Assembly: GCF_014645835.1 (NCBI RefSeq)
Contig: NZ_BMMM01000017.1
Span: 62,001-126,000, forward strand
DNA length: 64,000 bases
Reading direction: 5' to 3'
From: Streptomyces albiflavescens
Lineage (GTDB): Bacteria > Actinomycetota > Actinomycetes > Streptomycetales > Streptomycetaceae
The first letter of the stretch is position 1. Every line of letters begins with the position of its first letter. The translations under genes were made by a program, and so were the position numbers. Positions 24,097 through 32,893 of the stretch are shown one piece after another. The notes under the pieces were generated by a model, which saw nothing but the letters and a program-made list of their open reading frames with translations, had not been told where the DNA came from and ran no database searches.

Positions 24097-25887
24097 ATGG
24101 CGGTTTCCGTAACCCTTCCGGCGCTCGGTGAGAGCGTCACCGAGGGCACTGTCACCCGCTGGCTGAAGGCCGAGGGCGAGCGCGTCGAGGCCGACGAGCC
24201 GCTGCTCGAGGTGTCGACCGACAAGGTCGACACCGAGATCCCCTCGCCCGTCGCCGGTGTGCTCTCCTCCATCAAGGTCGCCGAGGACGAGACGGTCGAG
24301 GTCGGCGCCGAGCTGGCCGTCATCGACGACGGCACCGGCGCCCCCGCTGCCGCTCCGGCTCCGGCCGCCGAGCCCGCGCCCGCGCCCGCGGCCGCTCCGG
24401 CCCCCGCCCCGGTCGCCGAGGCCCCCGCGGCTCCGGCCGCCCCGGCCCCCGCCGCCGCCCCCGCCGCCCCGGCCGGTGGCGCCACCGGTACCGACGTCGT
24501 GCTGCCCGCGCTGGGCGAGTCGGTCACCGAGGGCACCGTCACCCGCTGGCTGAAGGAGGTCGGCGAGGAGGTCGCGGAGGACGAGCCGCTGCTCGAGGTC
24601 TCCACGGACAAGGTCGACACCGAGATTCCGGCGCCGGTCGCCGGTGTCCTGCTGGAGATCGTGGTCGGCGAGGACGAGACCGCCGAGGTCGGCGCGAAGC
24701 TGGCCGTCATCGGCGCTCCCGGCGCGGCTCCGGCCCCGGTCGCGCCCGCCGCTCCGGCTGCCCCGGCCGCCGCTCCCGCCCCGGCCGCTCCCGCGGCTCC
24801 GGCTCCGGCCCCCGTGGCTCCGGCCGCTCCGGCCGCTGCCGCCCCGGCTCCGGTCCAGCCCGCGGCTCCGGCCCCGGTCGCGCCCGCCGCTCCGGCTCCC
24901 GCGCCGGTCGCCGCACCCGCCCCGGTCACCCCGGCTGCCGCCCAGGCCACCGACGAGGGCGCGTACGTGACCCCGCTGGTGCGCAAGCTCGCCGCCGAGA
25001 GCGGCGTCGACCTGGCCGTCGTCAAGGGCACCGGCGTCGGCGGTCGTATCCGCAAGCAGGACGTCCTCGCCGCCGCCGAGGCCGCGAAGGCCGCTGCCGC
25101 CGCTCCGGCGCCGGCCGCCGCTGCCGTCCCGGCCGCCAAGAAGGCGCCGGCCCTGGAGGTCTCCCCCCTCCGCGGCCAGACCGTCAAGATGCCGCGCATC
25201 CGCAAGGTCATCGGCGACAACATGGTCAAGGCCCTGCACGAGCAGGCCCAGCTCTCCTCGGTCGTCGAGGTGGACGTCACCCGCCTGATGCGCCTGCGCG
25301 CCCAGGCCAAGAACTCCTTCGCCGCGCGCGAGGGCGTCAAGCTCTCCCCGATGCCGTTCTTCGTGAAGGCGGCGGCCCAGGCGCTGAAGGCCCACCCGGC
25401 CGTCAACGCCCGGATCAACGTGGAAGAGGGCACGATCACCTACTTCGACACCGAGAACATCGGTATCGCGGTGGACTCCGAGAAGGGCCTGATGACCCCG
25501 GTCATCAAGCACGCGGGCGACCTGAACATCGCCGGCATCGCCAAGGCCACGGCCGACCTGGCGGGCAAGGTCCGCGCGAACAAGATCACTCCGGACGAGC
25601 TGTCCGGCGCGACCTTCACCATCAGCAACACCGGCTCGCGCGGTGCGCTCTTCGACACGATCATCGTGCCGCCGAACCAGGTCGCGATCCTGGGCATCGG
25701 CGCCACGGTCAAGCGTCCGGCCGTCATCGAGACGGAGGAGGGCACCGTCATCGGTGTCCGCGACATGACGTACCTGACGCTCTCCTACGACCACCGCCTG
25801 GTGGACGGCGCCGACGCCGCCCGCTACCTGACGGCGGTCAAGGCGATCCTGGAGGCGGGCGAGTTCGAGGTCGAGCTCGGCCTGTAG
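24097..25887 (+). CDS. sucB: 2-oxoacid dehydrogenase E2 acyltransferase with two lipoyl domains
   Basis: 596 residues. Two nearly identical lipoyl domains (about 1-80 and 131-210) carry lipoyl-Lys43 and Lys172 in STDKVDTEI. They are joined by long Ala/Pro linkers (about 80-130 and 210-285). An E3-binding domain follows (about 289-326, YVTPLVRKLA...GGRIRKQDVL), then the catalytic domain ending with YDHRLVDGADA (His566/Asp570). By neighbours (lpdA upstream, aceE 2 kb downstream) it is the shared E2; in actinobacteria this protein serves pyruvate dehydrogenase and probably 2-oxoglutarate dehydrogenase. Annotations vary between SucB and PdhC. Confidence 0.93.
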   Translation: MAVSVTLPALGESVTEGTVTRWLKAEGERVEADEPLLEVSTDKVDTEIPSPVAGVLSSIKVAEDETVEVGAELAVIDDGTGAPAAAPAPAAEPAPAPAAAPAPAPVAEAPAAPAAPAPAAAPAAPAGGATGTDVVLPALGESVTEGTVTRWLKEVGEEVAEDEPLLEVSTDKVDTEIPAPVAGVLLEIVVGEDETAEVGAKLAVIGAPGAAPAPVAPAAPAAPAAAPAPAAPAAPAPAPVAPAAPAAAAPAPVQPAAPAPVAPAAPAPAPVAAPAPVTPAAAQATDEGAYVTPLVRKLAAESGVDLAVVKGTGVGGRIRKQDVLAAAEAAKAAAAAPAPAAAAVPAAKKAPALEVSPLRGQTVKMPRIRKVIGDNMVKALHEQAQLSSVVEVDVTRLMRLRAQAKNSFAAREGVKLSPMPFFVKAAAQALKAHPAVNARINVEEGTITYFDTENIGIAVDSEKGLMTPVIKHAGDLNIAGIAKATADLAGKVRANKITPDELSGATFTISNTGSRGALFDTIIVPPNQVAILGIGATVKRPAVIETEEGTVIGVRDMTYLTLSYDHRLVDGADAARYLTAVKAILEAGEFEVELGL

Positions 25888-25962
25888 TCCTTCATCGCCT
25901 CATTGCTTCATCGCTGGTGCGACGCCCCTGTCCGGGACCTTCCGGGCGGGGGCATCGCGTTT

Positions 25963-26649
25963 CTAGTGCGGCTTCAGGGTCTTGTCCGTCCACAGCACCA
26001 GCGTCTCCACCCACACGTTCGGGATCTCCGTCTGGTACGCGGGGGTCAAGTGCCGTGTGCGGTAGGCCCTGAGGACGTCGTACGTGGCGTCGAGGCAGTC
26101 TCGGGAGCCGAGGTCGCCGGTCTTCGGGTCGATGCCGACGAGGAAGCCGCGGCTCTCGACCGTACGGATCATGGCGCGGGCCGAGGCGACATCGCCGGCC
26201 GACGAGGACGTGCAGCGGTAACGGCTGTACGGGTGGGTCGACTTGCCGGGGTAGTGGGCGTCGCGGGACATGTCGCTGAGCATCCGGGCGTACGTGCCCT
26301 CGGCGTGCCAGGCGCCGATGTAGCCGCCGGGCGGGGTGTAGAGCGCGTTGGTCGGGTTCTCCACCGCGCCGTACTCCCAGCGGTCGGTGCCCGTGATGCG
26401 GAAGCCCCAGCCGGTGTGGCCGAACTTCTGGGCGCCGTCCGGCTTGACGAAGACGCAGGCGCCGCCGGGACCGGCGGGCTGCCCTGCCGAGCCCACGGCG
26501 GGCGACGAGCCCGCGGAGTGCGTGCCACCGCTCGGCTGCGCCGCCGCTCCCACGTCCGTCGGCTCACAGCCGGTCATGCCCACGACCGTCCCGGCCACGA
26601 CAGCCGCCATCGCCCAGCGCACCCCCCGCTTCCGTCCCCATCCGCTCAT
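25963..26649 (-). CDS. Hypothetical secreted lipoprotein
   Basis: 228 residues. The signal peptide MSGWGRKRGVRWAMAAVVAG is followed by a lipobox-like GMTGC, then a low-complexity Ser/Gly/Pro stretch, then a conserved-looking globular part (ACVFVKPDGA, GHTGWGFRITGTDRWEYGAVENP, DCLDATYDVLRAY). I cannot name the family with certainty; the GHTGWGF opening resembles NlpC/P60-like or DUF4105-type exported hydrolases only loosely. Start ATG 26649 has AGGGGG upstream. It converges on sucB and is divergent from the GntR regulator. Confidence 0.75.
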   Translation of the reverse strand: MSGWGRKRGVRWAMAAVVAGTVVGMTGCEPTDVGAAAQPSGGTHSAGSSPAVGSAGQPAGPGGACVFVKPDGAQKFGHTGWGFRITGTDRWEYGAVENPTNALYTPPGGYIGAWHAEGTYARMLSDMSRDAHYPGKSTHPYSRYRCTSSSAGDVASARAMIRTVESRGFLVGIDPKTGDLGSRDCLDATYDVLRAYRTRHLTPAYQTEIPNVWVETLVLWTDKTLKPH

Positions 26650-26981
26650 GCCATCCCCCTGGCGTTCACGGGGGCGCCCCTCGCGGGAACCCCTGTGCCG
26701 ACCCACACACCGTGCGGGCCGCGCGGGTTCTCGGGGTGACACGGACGTGACGCATCCGGACCCCGCCCGGTACGGGTCTTTACAGCCCTCGGCACTCTGA
26801 CAGCGTGTAAGTCTCGTCTCACCTGCATGAAAGCGCCCCCGTGCGCCTCTCACCGGCGGGGGTGCGGCCTTATTGTCTAAACGTCAAACGCCCTGGGTCC
26901 CGCCCGTCGCCCGACCACCACCCCTCAACGAGGCCCTTCGGGCCGCAGCATTGGATTCAAGCCCCCGCCGAAGGAGCTCTC
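26650..26981. other. Divergent promoter region, lipoprotein/GntR
   Basis: 332 bp without a gene. An A/T-richer patch at 26871-26890 (TATTGTCTAAACGTCAAA) stands out. It may be the GntR-gene promoter or its own operator; it has only a weak TTG...CAA symmetry. Confidence 0.35.
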
Positions 26982-27605
26982 ATGACCGCGCCCGTCGTCC
27001 ACTCGCTGCGCGAACAGATCCGCGAGCACATCGTGGAGGGGATCGTCAGCGGGCGCTGGAAGCCGGGCGAGCGGATCGTGGAGCGGCGGATCGCCACGGA
27101 GCTGGAGGTCAGCCAGACCCCGGTGCGCGAGGCGCTGCGCGAGCTGGAGTCGCTGCGGCTGATCGAGTCGGCGCCGAACAAGGGCGTACGGGTGCGGAAT
27201 CTGACCGCCGCCGACCTGGAGGAGAGCTACCCCGTACGAGCCGGTCTGGAGGCCATCGCGGCGGAGCTGGCGGCCGAGCGGCTCGCCCAGGACTGCTCGG
27301 CCCTGGAGCCGCACGTCGCGGCGCTGTACGAGGCCGACCGGCTGTCGGACGGGACCGGTCAGGTGCGGCACACCGTGGCCTTCCACCGCGAGCTGGTGCG
27401 GGCCGCCGGGAACTCGGTGCTGCTGCACACCTGGGAAGGCCTGGGCATCGAGGTGTTCACGGCCCTGTCGATCCGGTGGCTGGGGACCGTGCAGCAGTCG
27501 TACGCGGAGGAGCACGAGGCCCTCGTGGACGCGTTCAGGCGGCGGGACCCGCTGATCGCCGACCTGGTGAAGGCCCATGTGCTCGGCTGCGCCCCGCGCG
27601 CCTGA
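26982..27605 (+). CDS. GntR-family regulator (FadR subfamily, FCD domain)
   Basis: 207 residues. The N-terminal winged helix (REQIREHIVEGIVSGRWKPGERIVERRIA, then VSQTPVREALRELES) is followed by an all-helical FCD domain with a metal/ligand-binding set: the Arg in YPVRAGLEAIAAELA and His in HTVAFHRELVRAAGN. It has an AAGGAG ribosome site. The gene lies directly upstream of aceE, and the intergenic region carries palindromes, so a PdhR-like role in controlling pyruvate dehydrogenase is plausible but inferred. Confidence 0.9.
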   Translation: MTAPVVHSLREQIREHIVEGIVSGRWKPGERIVERRIATELEVSQTPVREALRELESLRLIESAPNKGVRVRNLTAADLEESYPVRAGLEAIAAELAAERLAQDCSALEPHVAALYEADRLSDGTGQVRHTVAFHRELVRAAGNSVLLHTWEGLGIEVFTALSIRWLGTVQQSYAEEHEALVDAFRRRDPLIADLVKAHVLGCAPRA

Positions 27606-27683
27606 CACAGCTGCGCCCCGCATGCCTGTCACAGTGGAGCGACCACCCGCTCAAGCGTGCTCTCACCTGCGTAAACCTTCGAA

Positions 27684-27723
27684 TTCAAGGCACCGGGTGC
27701 CTGCCTTGAAGGCACCGGGTGCC
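27684..27723. promoter_or_regulatory. Pair of 13-bp palindromes upstream of aceE
   Basis: GGCACCGGGTGCC occurs twice (27689-27701 and 27711-27723), start to start 22 bp, about two helical turns. A wider inverted repeat, TTCAAGGCA / TGCCTTGAA, spans 27684-27710. The arrangement suggests a regulator dimer binding cooperatively on one DNA face, or an RNA hairpin. Confidence 0.6.
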
Positions 27724-27762
27724 GACTTTCTCGATCTGAAGAGGTTTTGCCCCTCAACCCTT

Positions 27763-27779
27763 TGATCGATCATCGATCA
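27763..27779. promoter_or_regulatory. 17-bp perfect palindrome upstream of aceE
   Basis: TGATCGAT-C-ATCGATCA is a perfect inverted repeat with 8-bp arms, unusually AT-rich for this genome, 150 bp before aceE. Candidate operator, possibly for the adjacent GntR protein. Confidence 0.6.
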
Positions 27780-27929
27780 GGGAGTTACAGTCACCGACGG
27801 GCCACGCGGCGGACGCCGCATGGTGTCACAGCACCAGAGCCCGCCGCCCTGTCCTGCCAAAGACCAAGGGCACCCCCGAAAACCCCTTGCCGATGAGGGA
27901 ACCCCCCTCCGCATCCGGAAGGCGGCGCA

Positions 27930-30632
27930 ATGACCGACCCCACCGCAATCCAGCCGAGCGAGCTCGATCAGCTCCCGGACCGCGACCCCGAGGAGACCGC
28001 CGAATGGCAGGCCTCCCTCGATGCCGTCACCAAGGCGGCCGGGCCGCACCGTGCCGCATACCTGATGCGCCGCACACTGGAGCGCGCCGAGGGCAACGGC
28101 ATCGCGCTGCCCAAGCTGCTTGAGACGGACTACGTCAACACCATCCCCACCGCCGCCGAGCCCGTCGTGGACGGCGACGAGGAGATGGAGCGGAAGGTCA
28201 CCGCGTGGAACCGCTGGAACGCGGCCGCGATGGTGACCCGCGGCAGCAAATACGGCGTCGGCGGCCACATCGCCACCTTCGCCTCCGCCGCCTGGCTCTA
28301 CGAGACCGGCTTCAACCACTTCTTCAAGGGCAAGGAGGCCGACGGGTCCGGCGACCAGCTCTACATCCAGGGCCACGCCTCCCCCGGCATCTACGCCCGC
28401 GCCTTCCTCGACGGCCGGCTCAGCGAGCAGCACCTCGACCACTTCCGCCAGGAGTCCGGCGGCAACGGTCTGCCGTCGTACCCGCACCCGCGCCGCCTCC
28501 CCTGGCTGTGGGAGTTCCCGACCGTCTCCATGGGTCTCGGCCCGCTGTCGGCGATCTACCAGGCGCGCTTCAACCGCTACCTCACCAACCGCGGCATCAA
28601 GGACGTCTCGCAGTCGCACGTGTGGGCGTTCCTCGGTGACGGCGAGATGGACGAGCCGGAGTCGACGGCCGCACTCGCGCTCGCCAGCCGCGAGGGTCTG
28701 GACAACCTGACCTTCGTCATCAACTGCAACCTGCAGCGCCTGGACGGCCCGGTCCGCGCCAACTTCAAGATCGTGCAGGAGCTGGAGGCCCAGTTCCGCG
28801 GCGCCGGCTGGAACGTCGTCAAGTCGTTGTGGGGCTCGGCCTGGGACGAGCTGTTCCAGCTCGACACCACCGGCGCGCTCGTACGCCGCCTGCGCGAGGT
28901 ACCCGACGCGCAGGTGCAGACGTACCAGACCCGCGACGCCGCCTACATCCGCCAGGACTTCTTCGGCGCCGACCCGGCGCTCGTCGAGATGGCGAAGCTG
29001 ATCAGCGACGACAAGATCCTGGAGTGCTTCCACCTCTCCCGCGGTGGTCACGAGTCGCGCAAGGTGTACGCGGCCTACAAGGCGGCCCTGGCCCACAAGG
29101 GCGCGCCGACCGTGATCCTCGCCCAGACGGTCAAGGGCTTCACGCTCGGCAACGGCTTCGCGTCCAAGAACGCCAACCACCAGATGAAGAAGCTGACGGT
29201 GGACGAGTTCAAGCAGATGCGTGACCTGCTCGAACTCCCCATCCCCGACAGCCGGTTCGTCGACGGCCAGGTCCCCTACGGCCACCCGGGCGCCGACGCC
29301 CCCGAGGTCCGTTACCTCCAGGAGCGCCGCGCGGCCCTCGGCGGCCCGGCCCCGGCCCGCCGCACGCACCCGCTGGCCCCGCTGCCCGCCCCCGCCGACA
29401 AGACGTTCGCGTCCTTCGACAAGGGCTCCGGCTCGCAGAACGTGGCGACGACCATGGCGTTCGTCCGCCTGGTCAAGGACCTGGTCCGCGACAAGCAGAC
29501 CGGCAGGCGCTGGGTGCCGATCGTTCCGGACGAGGCCCGTACCTTCGGTATGGAGTCGCTCTTCCCCTCCCTCGGCATCTACTCGCCCAAGGGCCAGACG
29601 TACGAGCCGGTCGACCGCGACCAGCTGATGTACTACAAGGAGGCCAAGGACGGCCAGATCCTCAACGAGGGGATCACCGAGGCCGGTTCCATGGCCGACT
29701 TCATCGCCGCGTCCACCGCGTACGCCACGCACGGCGAAGCGATGATCCCCTTCTACATCTTCTACTCGATGTTCGGCTGGCAGCGCACGGCCGACCAGAT
29801 GTGGCAGCTCGGCGACCAGCTCGGCCGCGGCTTCCTGGTCGGCGCCACGGCCGGCCGTACGACGCTGACGGGCGAGGGTCTGCAGCACGCGGACGGTCAC
29901 TCGCCGGTGATCGCGGCGACCAACCCGGCGGCGCTTTCGTACGACCCGGCGTTCGCGTACGAGGTGGCGGCGATCGTCAAGGACGGTCTGCGTCGTATGT
30001 ACGGCGAGGCGGCCCCGGGCGAGGACCCGAACGTCTTCTACTACCTGACGGTCTACAACGAGCCGATCCCGCAGCCCGCCAAGCCGGCCGGCCTCGGTAT
30101 CGACGAGGGCATCGTCAAGGGCCTGTACCGCTTCAACACGGCGGAGTCGGCCGGGCTCTCGCCGGTGGCCAACGCCCCGCGCATCCAGCTGCTGGGCTCC
30201 GGCACGGCGATCCACTGGGCCCTGGACGCACAGAAGCTGCTCGCCGAGGAGTGGGGTGTGGCCGCCGACGTGTGGTCCGCGACCTCCTGGACCGAGCTGC
30301 GGCGCGACGCCCTCGAGGCCGATGCGGCGCTGCTGCGCGGCGAGGAGCGCGTGCCGTTCGTCCGCCAGGTGCTGCACGGCGCCGAGGGCCCGGTCCTGGC
30401 GGTCTCCGACTACATGCGCCAGGTCCCGGACCAGATCGCGCAGTGGGTCGAGCAGGACTACTCCTCGCTGGGTGCCGACGGCTTCGGTCTGTCCGACACC
30501 CGTGAGGCGGCCCGCCGCCACTTCGGCGTGGACGCCCAGTCGATCGTCGTCGCGGCGCTGGCGCAGCTCGCCCGCCGCGGTGAGGTCAAGGCGTCGGCGG
30601 TGAAGGAAGCTCGGGAGCGTTACGGGCTGTAA
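27930..30632 (+). CDS. aceE: Pyruvate dehydrogenase E1 component, homodimeric type
   Basis: 900 residues, the AceE-type length. N-terminal features include AAYLMRRTLERAEGNGI and GGHIATFASAAWLYE. The ThDP/Mg motif is GDGEMDEPES with NCNLQRLDG, followed by TVKGFTLG and the central MESLFPSLGIYSPKG region. It decarboxylates pyruvate and acetylates the E2 lipoyl groups. Sequence is complete, codon use typical. Upstream palindromes and a GntR gene suggest local regulation; a strong terminator follows. Confidence 0.96.
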   Translation: MTDPTAIQPSELDQLPDRDPEETAEWQASLDAVTKAAGPHRAAYLMRRTLERAEGNGIALPKLLETDYVNTIPTAAEPVVDGDEEMERKVTAWNRWNAAAMVTRGSKYGVGGHIATFASAAWLYETGFNHFFKGKEADGSGDQLYIQGHASPGIYARAFLDGRLSEQHLDHFRQESGGNGLPSYPHPRRLPWLWEFPTVSMGLGPLSAIYQARFNRYLTNRGIKDVSQSHVWAFLGDGEMDEPESTAALALASREGLDNLTFVINCNLQRLDGPVRANFKIVQELEAQFRGAGWNVVKSLWGSAWDELFQLDTTGALVRRLREVPDAQVQTYQTRDAAYIRQDFFGADPALVEMAKLISDDKILECFHLSRGGHESRKVYAAYKAALAHKGAPTVILAQTVKGFTLGNGFASKNANHQMKKLTVDEFKQMRDLLELPIPDSRFVDGQVPYGHPGADAPEVRYLQERRAALGGPAPARRTHPLAPLPAPADKTFASFDKGSGSQNVATTMAFVRLVKDLVRDKQTGRRWVPIVPDEARTFGMESLFPSLGIYSPKGQTYEPVDRDQLMYYKEAKDGQILNEGITEAGSMADFIAASTAYATHGEAMIPFYIFYSMFGWQRTADQMWQLGDQLGRGFLVGATAGRTTLTGEGLQHADGHSPVIAATNPAALSYDPAFAYEVAAIVKDGLRRMYGEAAPGEDPNVFYYLTVYNEPIPQPAKPAGLGIDEGIVKGLYRFNTAESAGLSPVANAPRIQLLGSGTAIHWALDAQKLLAEEWGVAADVWSATSWTELRRDALEADAALLRGEERVPFVRQVLHGAEGPVLAVSDYMRQVPDQIAQWVEQDYSSLGADGFGLSDTREAARRHFGVDAQSIVVAALAQLARRGEVKASAVKEARERYGL

Positions 30633-30657
30633 GAGCTCGGGAAGCCGACGTTCGGCT

Positions 30658-30695
30658 CGGCGGAGGGGTACGGCGACTGCCGTACCCCTCCGCCG
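30658..30695 (+). terminator. Terminator after aceE
   Basis: A perfect 17-bp stem (30658-30674 with 30679-30695) and a GACT loop. Confidence 0.9.
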
Positions 30696-30783
30696 TCTTG
30701 CGCGCCCTTTCGCCGTCGTGTGCGCCTCTTCGCCGCCGTGCACACGTCTCTTCGTTGTCAGTGGTGCCCTGCATCATGAACCC

Positions 30784-31755
30784 ATGCGCGCTGCCCGCCT
30801 GATCAAGATGGTGCTGCTGCTCCAGTCGCGGCCGTCGATGACCGCCGCAGAGCTGGCGCGGGAGCTCGAGGTGTCCGAGCGGACGATCACGCGGGATGCG
30901 CAGGCGCTCTCGGAGGCGGGGGTTCCGGTGTACGCGGACCGGGGACGGGCCGGGGGGTATCGGCTGGTCGGGGGATATCGGACGCGGCTGACGGGCCTTG
31001 CGCGCAGTGAGGCGGAGGCGCTGTTCCTGAGCGGGGTGCCGGGGGCGCTGCGCGAGATGGGGCTGGAGGACACGGCCTCGGCGGCCCGGCTGAAGGTGTC
31101 CGCGGCCCTTCTCCCCTCCCTGCGGGACGCCTCGCGGACGGCGGCGCAGCGGTTCCATCTGGACGCGCCCGCCTGGTTCAGCGAGCCCGAGACACCCGAG
31201 CTGCTGCCCGCGGTCGCGGACGCGGTGTGGGACGACCGGCCGATCGTCGCGCGCTACCGGCGGGGCGAGGCGGAGGTGGAGCGCGCGCTCGAACCGTACG
31301 GGCTCGTACTGAAGGCGGGGGTCTGGTACCTGTGCGCGCGCGTGCCGGAGGCCGGTTCCTTCCGGGTGTACCGCATCGACCGCTTCACCGCGGTCGACCT
31401 CGACGAGGAGCGCTTCCGACGGGACGACGGGTTCGACCTGCCCGGATTCTGGGAGGAGCGGGCCGAGGAGTTCGCCCGGTCCATCCTGCGGGCGGAGGTC
31501 GTCGTCCGGCTGTCCCCGGACGGTGCACGACGCCTGCCGTACGTTCTTGATCCCACGTCCGCCAAGGAGGCCCTGGACGCGCCCGGTGCCCCCGACACCA
31601 GGGGATGGGTGACCGTCACGCTTCCCGTCGAGTCCGAAGAGGTCGCCCATACGCAGCTCACGGCCCTCGGGCCGGAGGTGGAGATACTCGCCCCGGCGGC
31701 GCTGCGGAGGCGCTTCGCGCAGGACGCGGCCCGGCTGGCCGCGCTCTACGGGTGA
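30784..31755 (+). CDS. YafY-type HTH/WYL-domain transcriptional regulator
   Basis: 323 residues. The DeoR-like HTH_11 (MVLLLQSRPSMTAAELARELEVSERTITRDAQALSEAG) is followed by a WYL domain (about 150-230, with RRGEAEVERALEPYGLVLKAGVWYLCAR and RVYRIDRF) and a WCX-like C-terminal part. WYL domains are thought to bind ligands, often nucleic-acid derived. ATG 30784 matches the family start; the upstream extension to 30718 is not conserved-looking. No obvious target gene nearby. Confidence 0.88.
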   Translation: MRAARLIKMVLLLQSRPSMTAAELARELEVSERTITRDAQALSEAGVPVYADRGRAGGYRLVGGYRTRLTGLARSEAEALFLSGVPGALREMGLEDTASAARLKVSAALLPSLRDASRTAAQRFHLDAPAWFSEPETPELLPAVADAVWDDRPIVARYRRGEAEVERALEPYGLVLKAGVWYLCARVPEAGSFRVYRIDRFTAVDLDEERFRRDDGFDLPGFWEERAEEFARSILRAEVVVRLSPDGARRLPYVLDPTSAKEALDAPGAPDTRGWVTVTLPVESEEVAHTQLTALGPEVEILAPAALRRRFAQDAARLAALYG

Positions 31756-31913
31756 CCGCATGCTGAAGACCGGCGACTGTGGCGTCGGTGCCGAGTGACC
31801 GCCCCCTTGAAATGCGTACGAACCCGGTGGTTTTACCTTCGGCATGTGCACGCATAACAATCTGCGCCACTCCACGTGCGTCGCTCCCGTCCAGGCCCGA
31901 TGCTTGACCCGTG

Positions 31914-32432
31914 ATGGACGAGACGGAGTTCTGGGAGCTGGTGGACACGACCCGCGAGGCCGCCGAGGGCGACCCCGAGGAACAGGCCGACCTGCTCGTC
32001 GAGCGGCTCGTCCAGTTGGAACCGGACATGGTCCTCGACTTCGCCCGGCACTTCGAGGCCCGCTACAACCGCGCGTACCGCTGGGACCTGTGGGGCGCGG
32101 CCTGGGTGCTGCTCGACGGCGCCAGCGACGACGCGTTCGACTTCTTCCGGTGCTGGCTGATCGGCCAGGGCCGGGAGATCTACGAGGGCGCGGTGCACGA
32201 CCCGGACGCGCTCGCCGAACTCCTGGAGGACTTCGACGAGGAGATCGACGGCGACGGCGAGGAACTGGGCTACGCGGCGGACGAGGCGTACGAACAGCTC
32301 ACCGGGGCCGTCGCCCCCGACCTGGGCATCCCGCCGGCTACCGCGGAGCCCGAGGGCACGGCGCTCGACTTCGAGAACGAGTCGGTCATCGCGGAGCGGT
32401 ATCCCAAGCTGTGGGAGCGGTTCAAGGGGTGA
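31914..32432 (+). CDS. DUF4240 protein
   Basis: 172 residues, very acidic. Begins MDETEFWELVDTTREAA, with the DUF4240 hallmarks VLDFARHFEARYNRAYRWDLWGAAW and DAFDFFRCWLIGQGRE. Cytoplasmic, function unknown. A GTG three bases earlier (31911) is a possible start; there is no ribosome site upstream, so translation may be leaderless. Confidence 0.88.
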   Translation: MDETEFWELVDTTREAAEGDPEEQADLLVERLVQLEPDMVLDFARHFEARYNRAYRWDLWGAAWVLLDGASDDAFDFFRCWLIGQGREIYEGAVHDPDALAELLEDFDEEIDGDGEELGYAADEAYEQLTGAVAPDLGIPPATAEPEGTALDFENESVIAERYPKLWERFKG

Positions 32433-32466
32433 TGCCGCGTCGGTGGTGCGGGCCCACGTCACGGCC

Positions 32467-32550
32467 CGTCACACGGCCCGTCACACGACCCGGCCCACGA
32501 CTCGTCCCACGACTCGTGACACGACTCGTGACACGACTCGTGACACGACC
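32467..32550. repeat. Seven-copy 12-bp tandem repeat
   Basis: Seven copies of a 12-bp unit with consensus CGTGACACGACT, most regular in the last three. A partial unit precedes it. It occupies the gap between the convergent DUF4240 gene and the small gene at 32562-32792. The unit is a multiple of three, so plus-strand frames read Thr-Arg-Asp-Thr-like repeats, but no start or codon bias supports a gene. Confidence 0.9.
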
Positions 32551-32561
32551 CTTCCCGCGGT

Positions 32562-32792
32562 TCATACTGCTGCCCGTCGGCGGCTGATGTCCGCGGGGAT
32601 GTACGCCTGCGTCTGGTCGGCCCGCACGGCGTGGTACGGCGGTGCCGCGTTGGCCTGGTCCAAGGCGGACGCCGTGACGGCCGCCGGGCCCAGGACCACC
32701 GTCGCCACCGCGCAGACCACCGTCCAGGGGCTGCGCGCGGCCTTTGCCCAACCGGGCGTCTTCTCCGTGGTTTCCATCCGACTGCTCCTCAT
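32562..32792 (-). CDS. Small exported or membrane-anchored hypothetical protein
   Basis: 76 residues. A short basic N-terminus (MRSSRMETTEKTPGWAKAARS) precedes one hydrophobic helix (WTVVCAVATVVLGPAAVTA), then about 30 residues ending DISRRRAAV. A GGAGGTGGGG ribosome site directs the ATG at 32792; the GTG at 32801 overlaps that site. Function unknown. It could be a type I signal with a tiny secreted product or a single-pass membrane peptide. Confidence 0.55.
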   Translation of the reverse strand: MRSSRMETTEKTPGWAKAARSPWTVVCAVATVVLGPAAVTASALDQANAAPPYHAVRADQTQAYIPADISRRRAAV

Positions 32793-32893
32793 GATCCCCA
32801 CCTCCAGTCAGTGCGTACGACGACCGTAGGAGGCACGGCTCTGGGGAGTCTGTGAGCCGGCTTCGGTATGGCTGTGTCGTTGTTCGAAGAAAC

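Noticed and set aside
24028..25794. Gly/Arg/Asp-rich 588-codon frame antisense to the E2 gene
   Set aside because: The repeats mirror the Ala/Pro linkers of the E2 on the other strand; no ribosome site or domain.
27777..30743. A 988-codon open frame antisense to aceE
   Set aside because: It is the complement-phase shadow of a GC-biased gene; its composition (Val/Leu/Arg/Gly/Asp) shows no recognisable domain, while aceE fits its family perfectly.
32443..32829. Thr/Arg repeat protein from the 12-bp repeat
   Set aside because: Lacks a ribosome site, and a better-supported small gene with GGAGG lies on the opposite strand.
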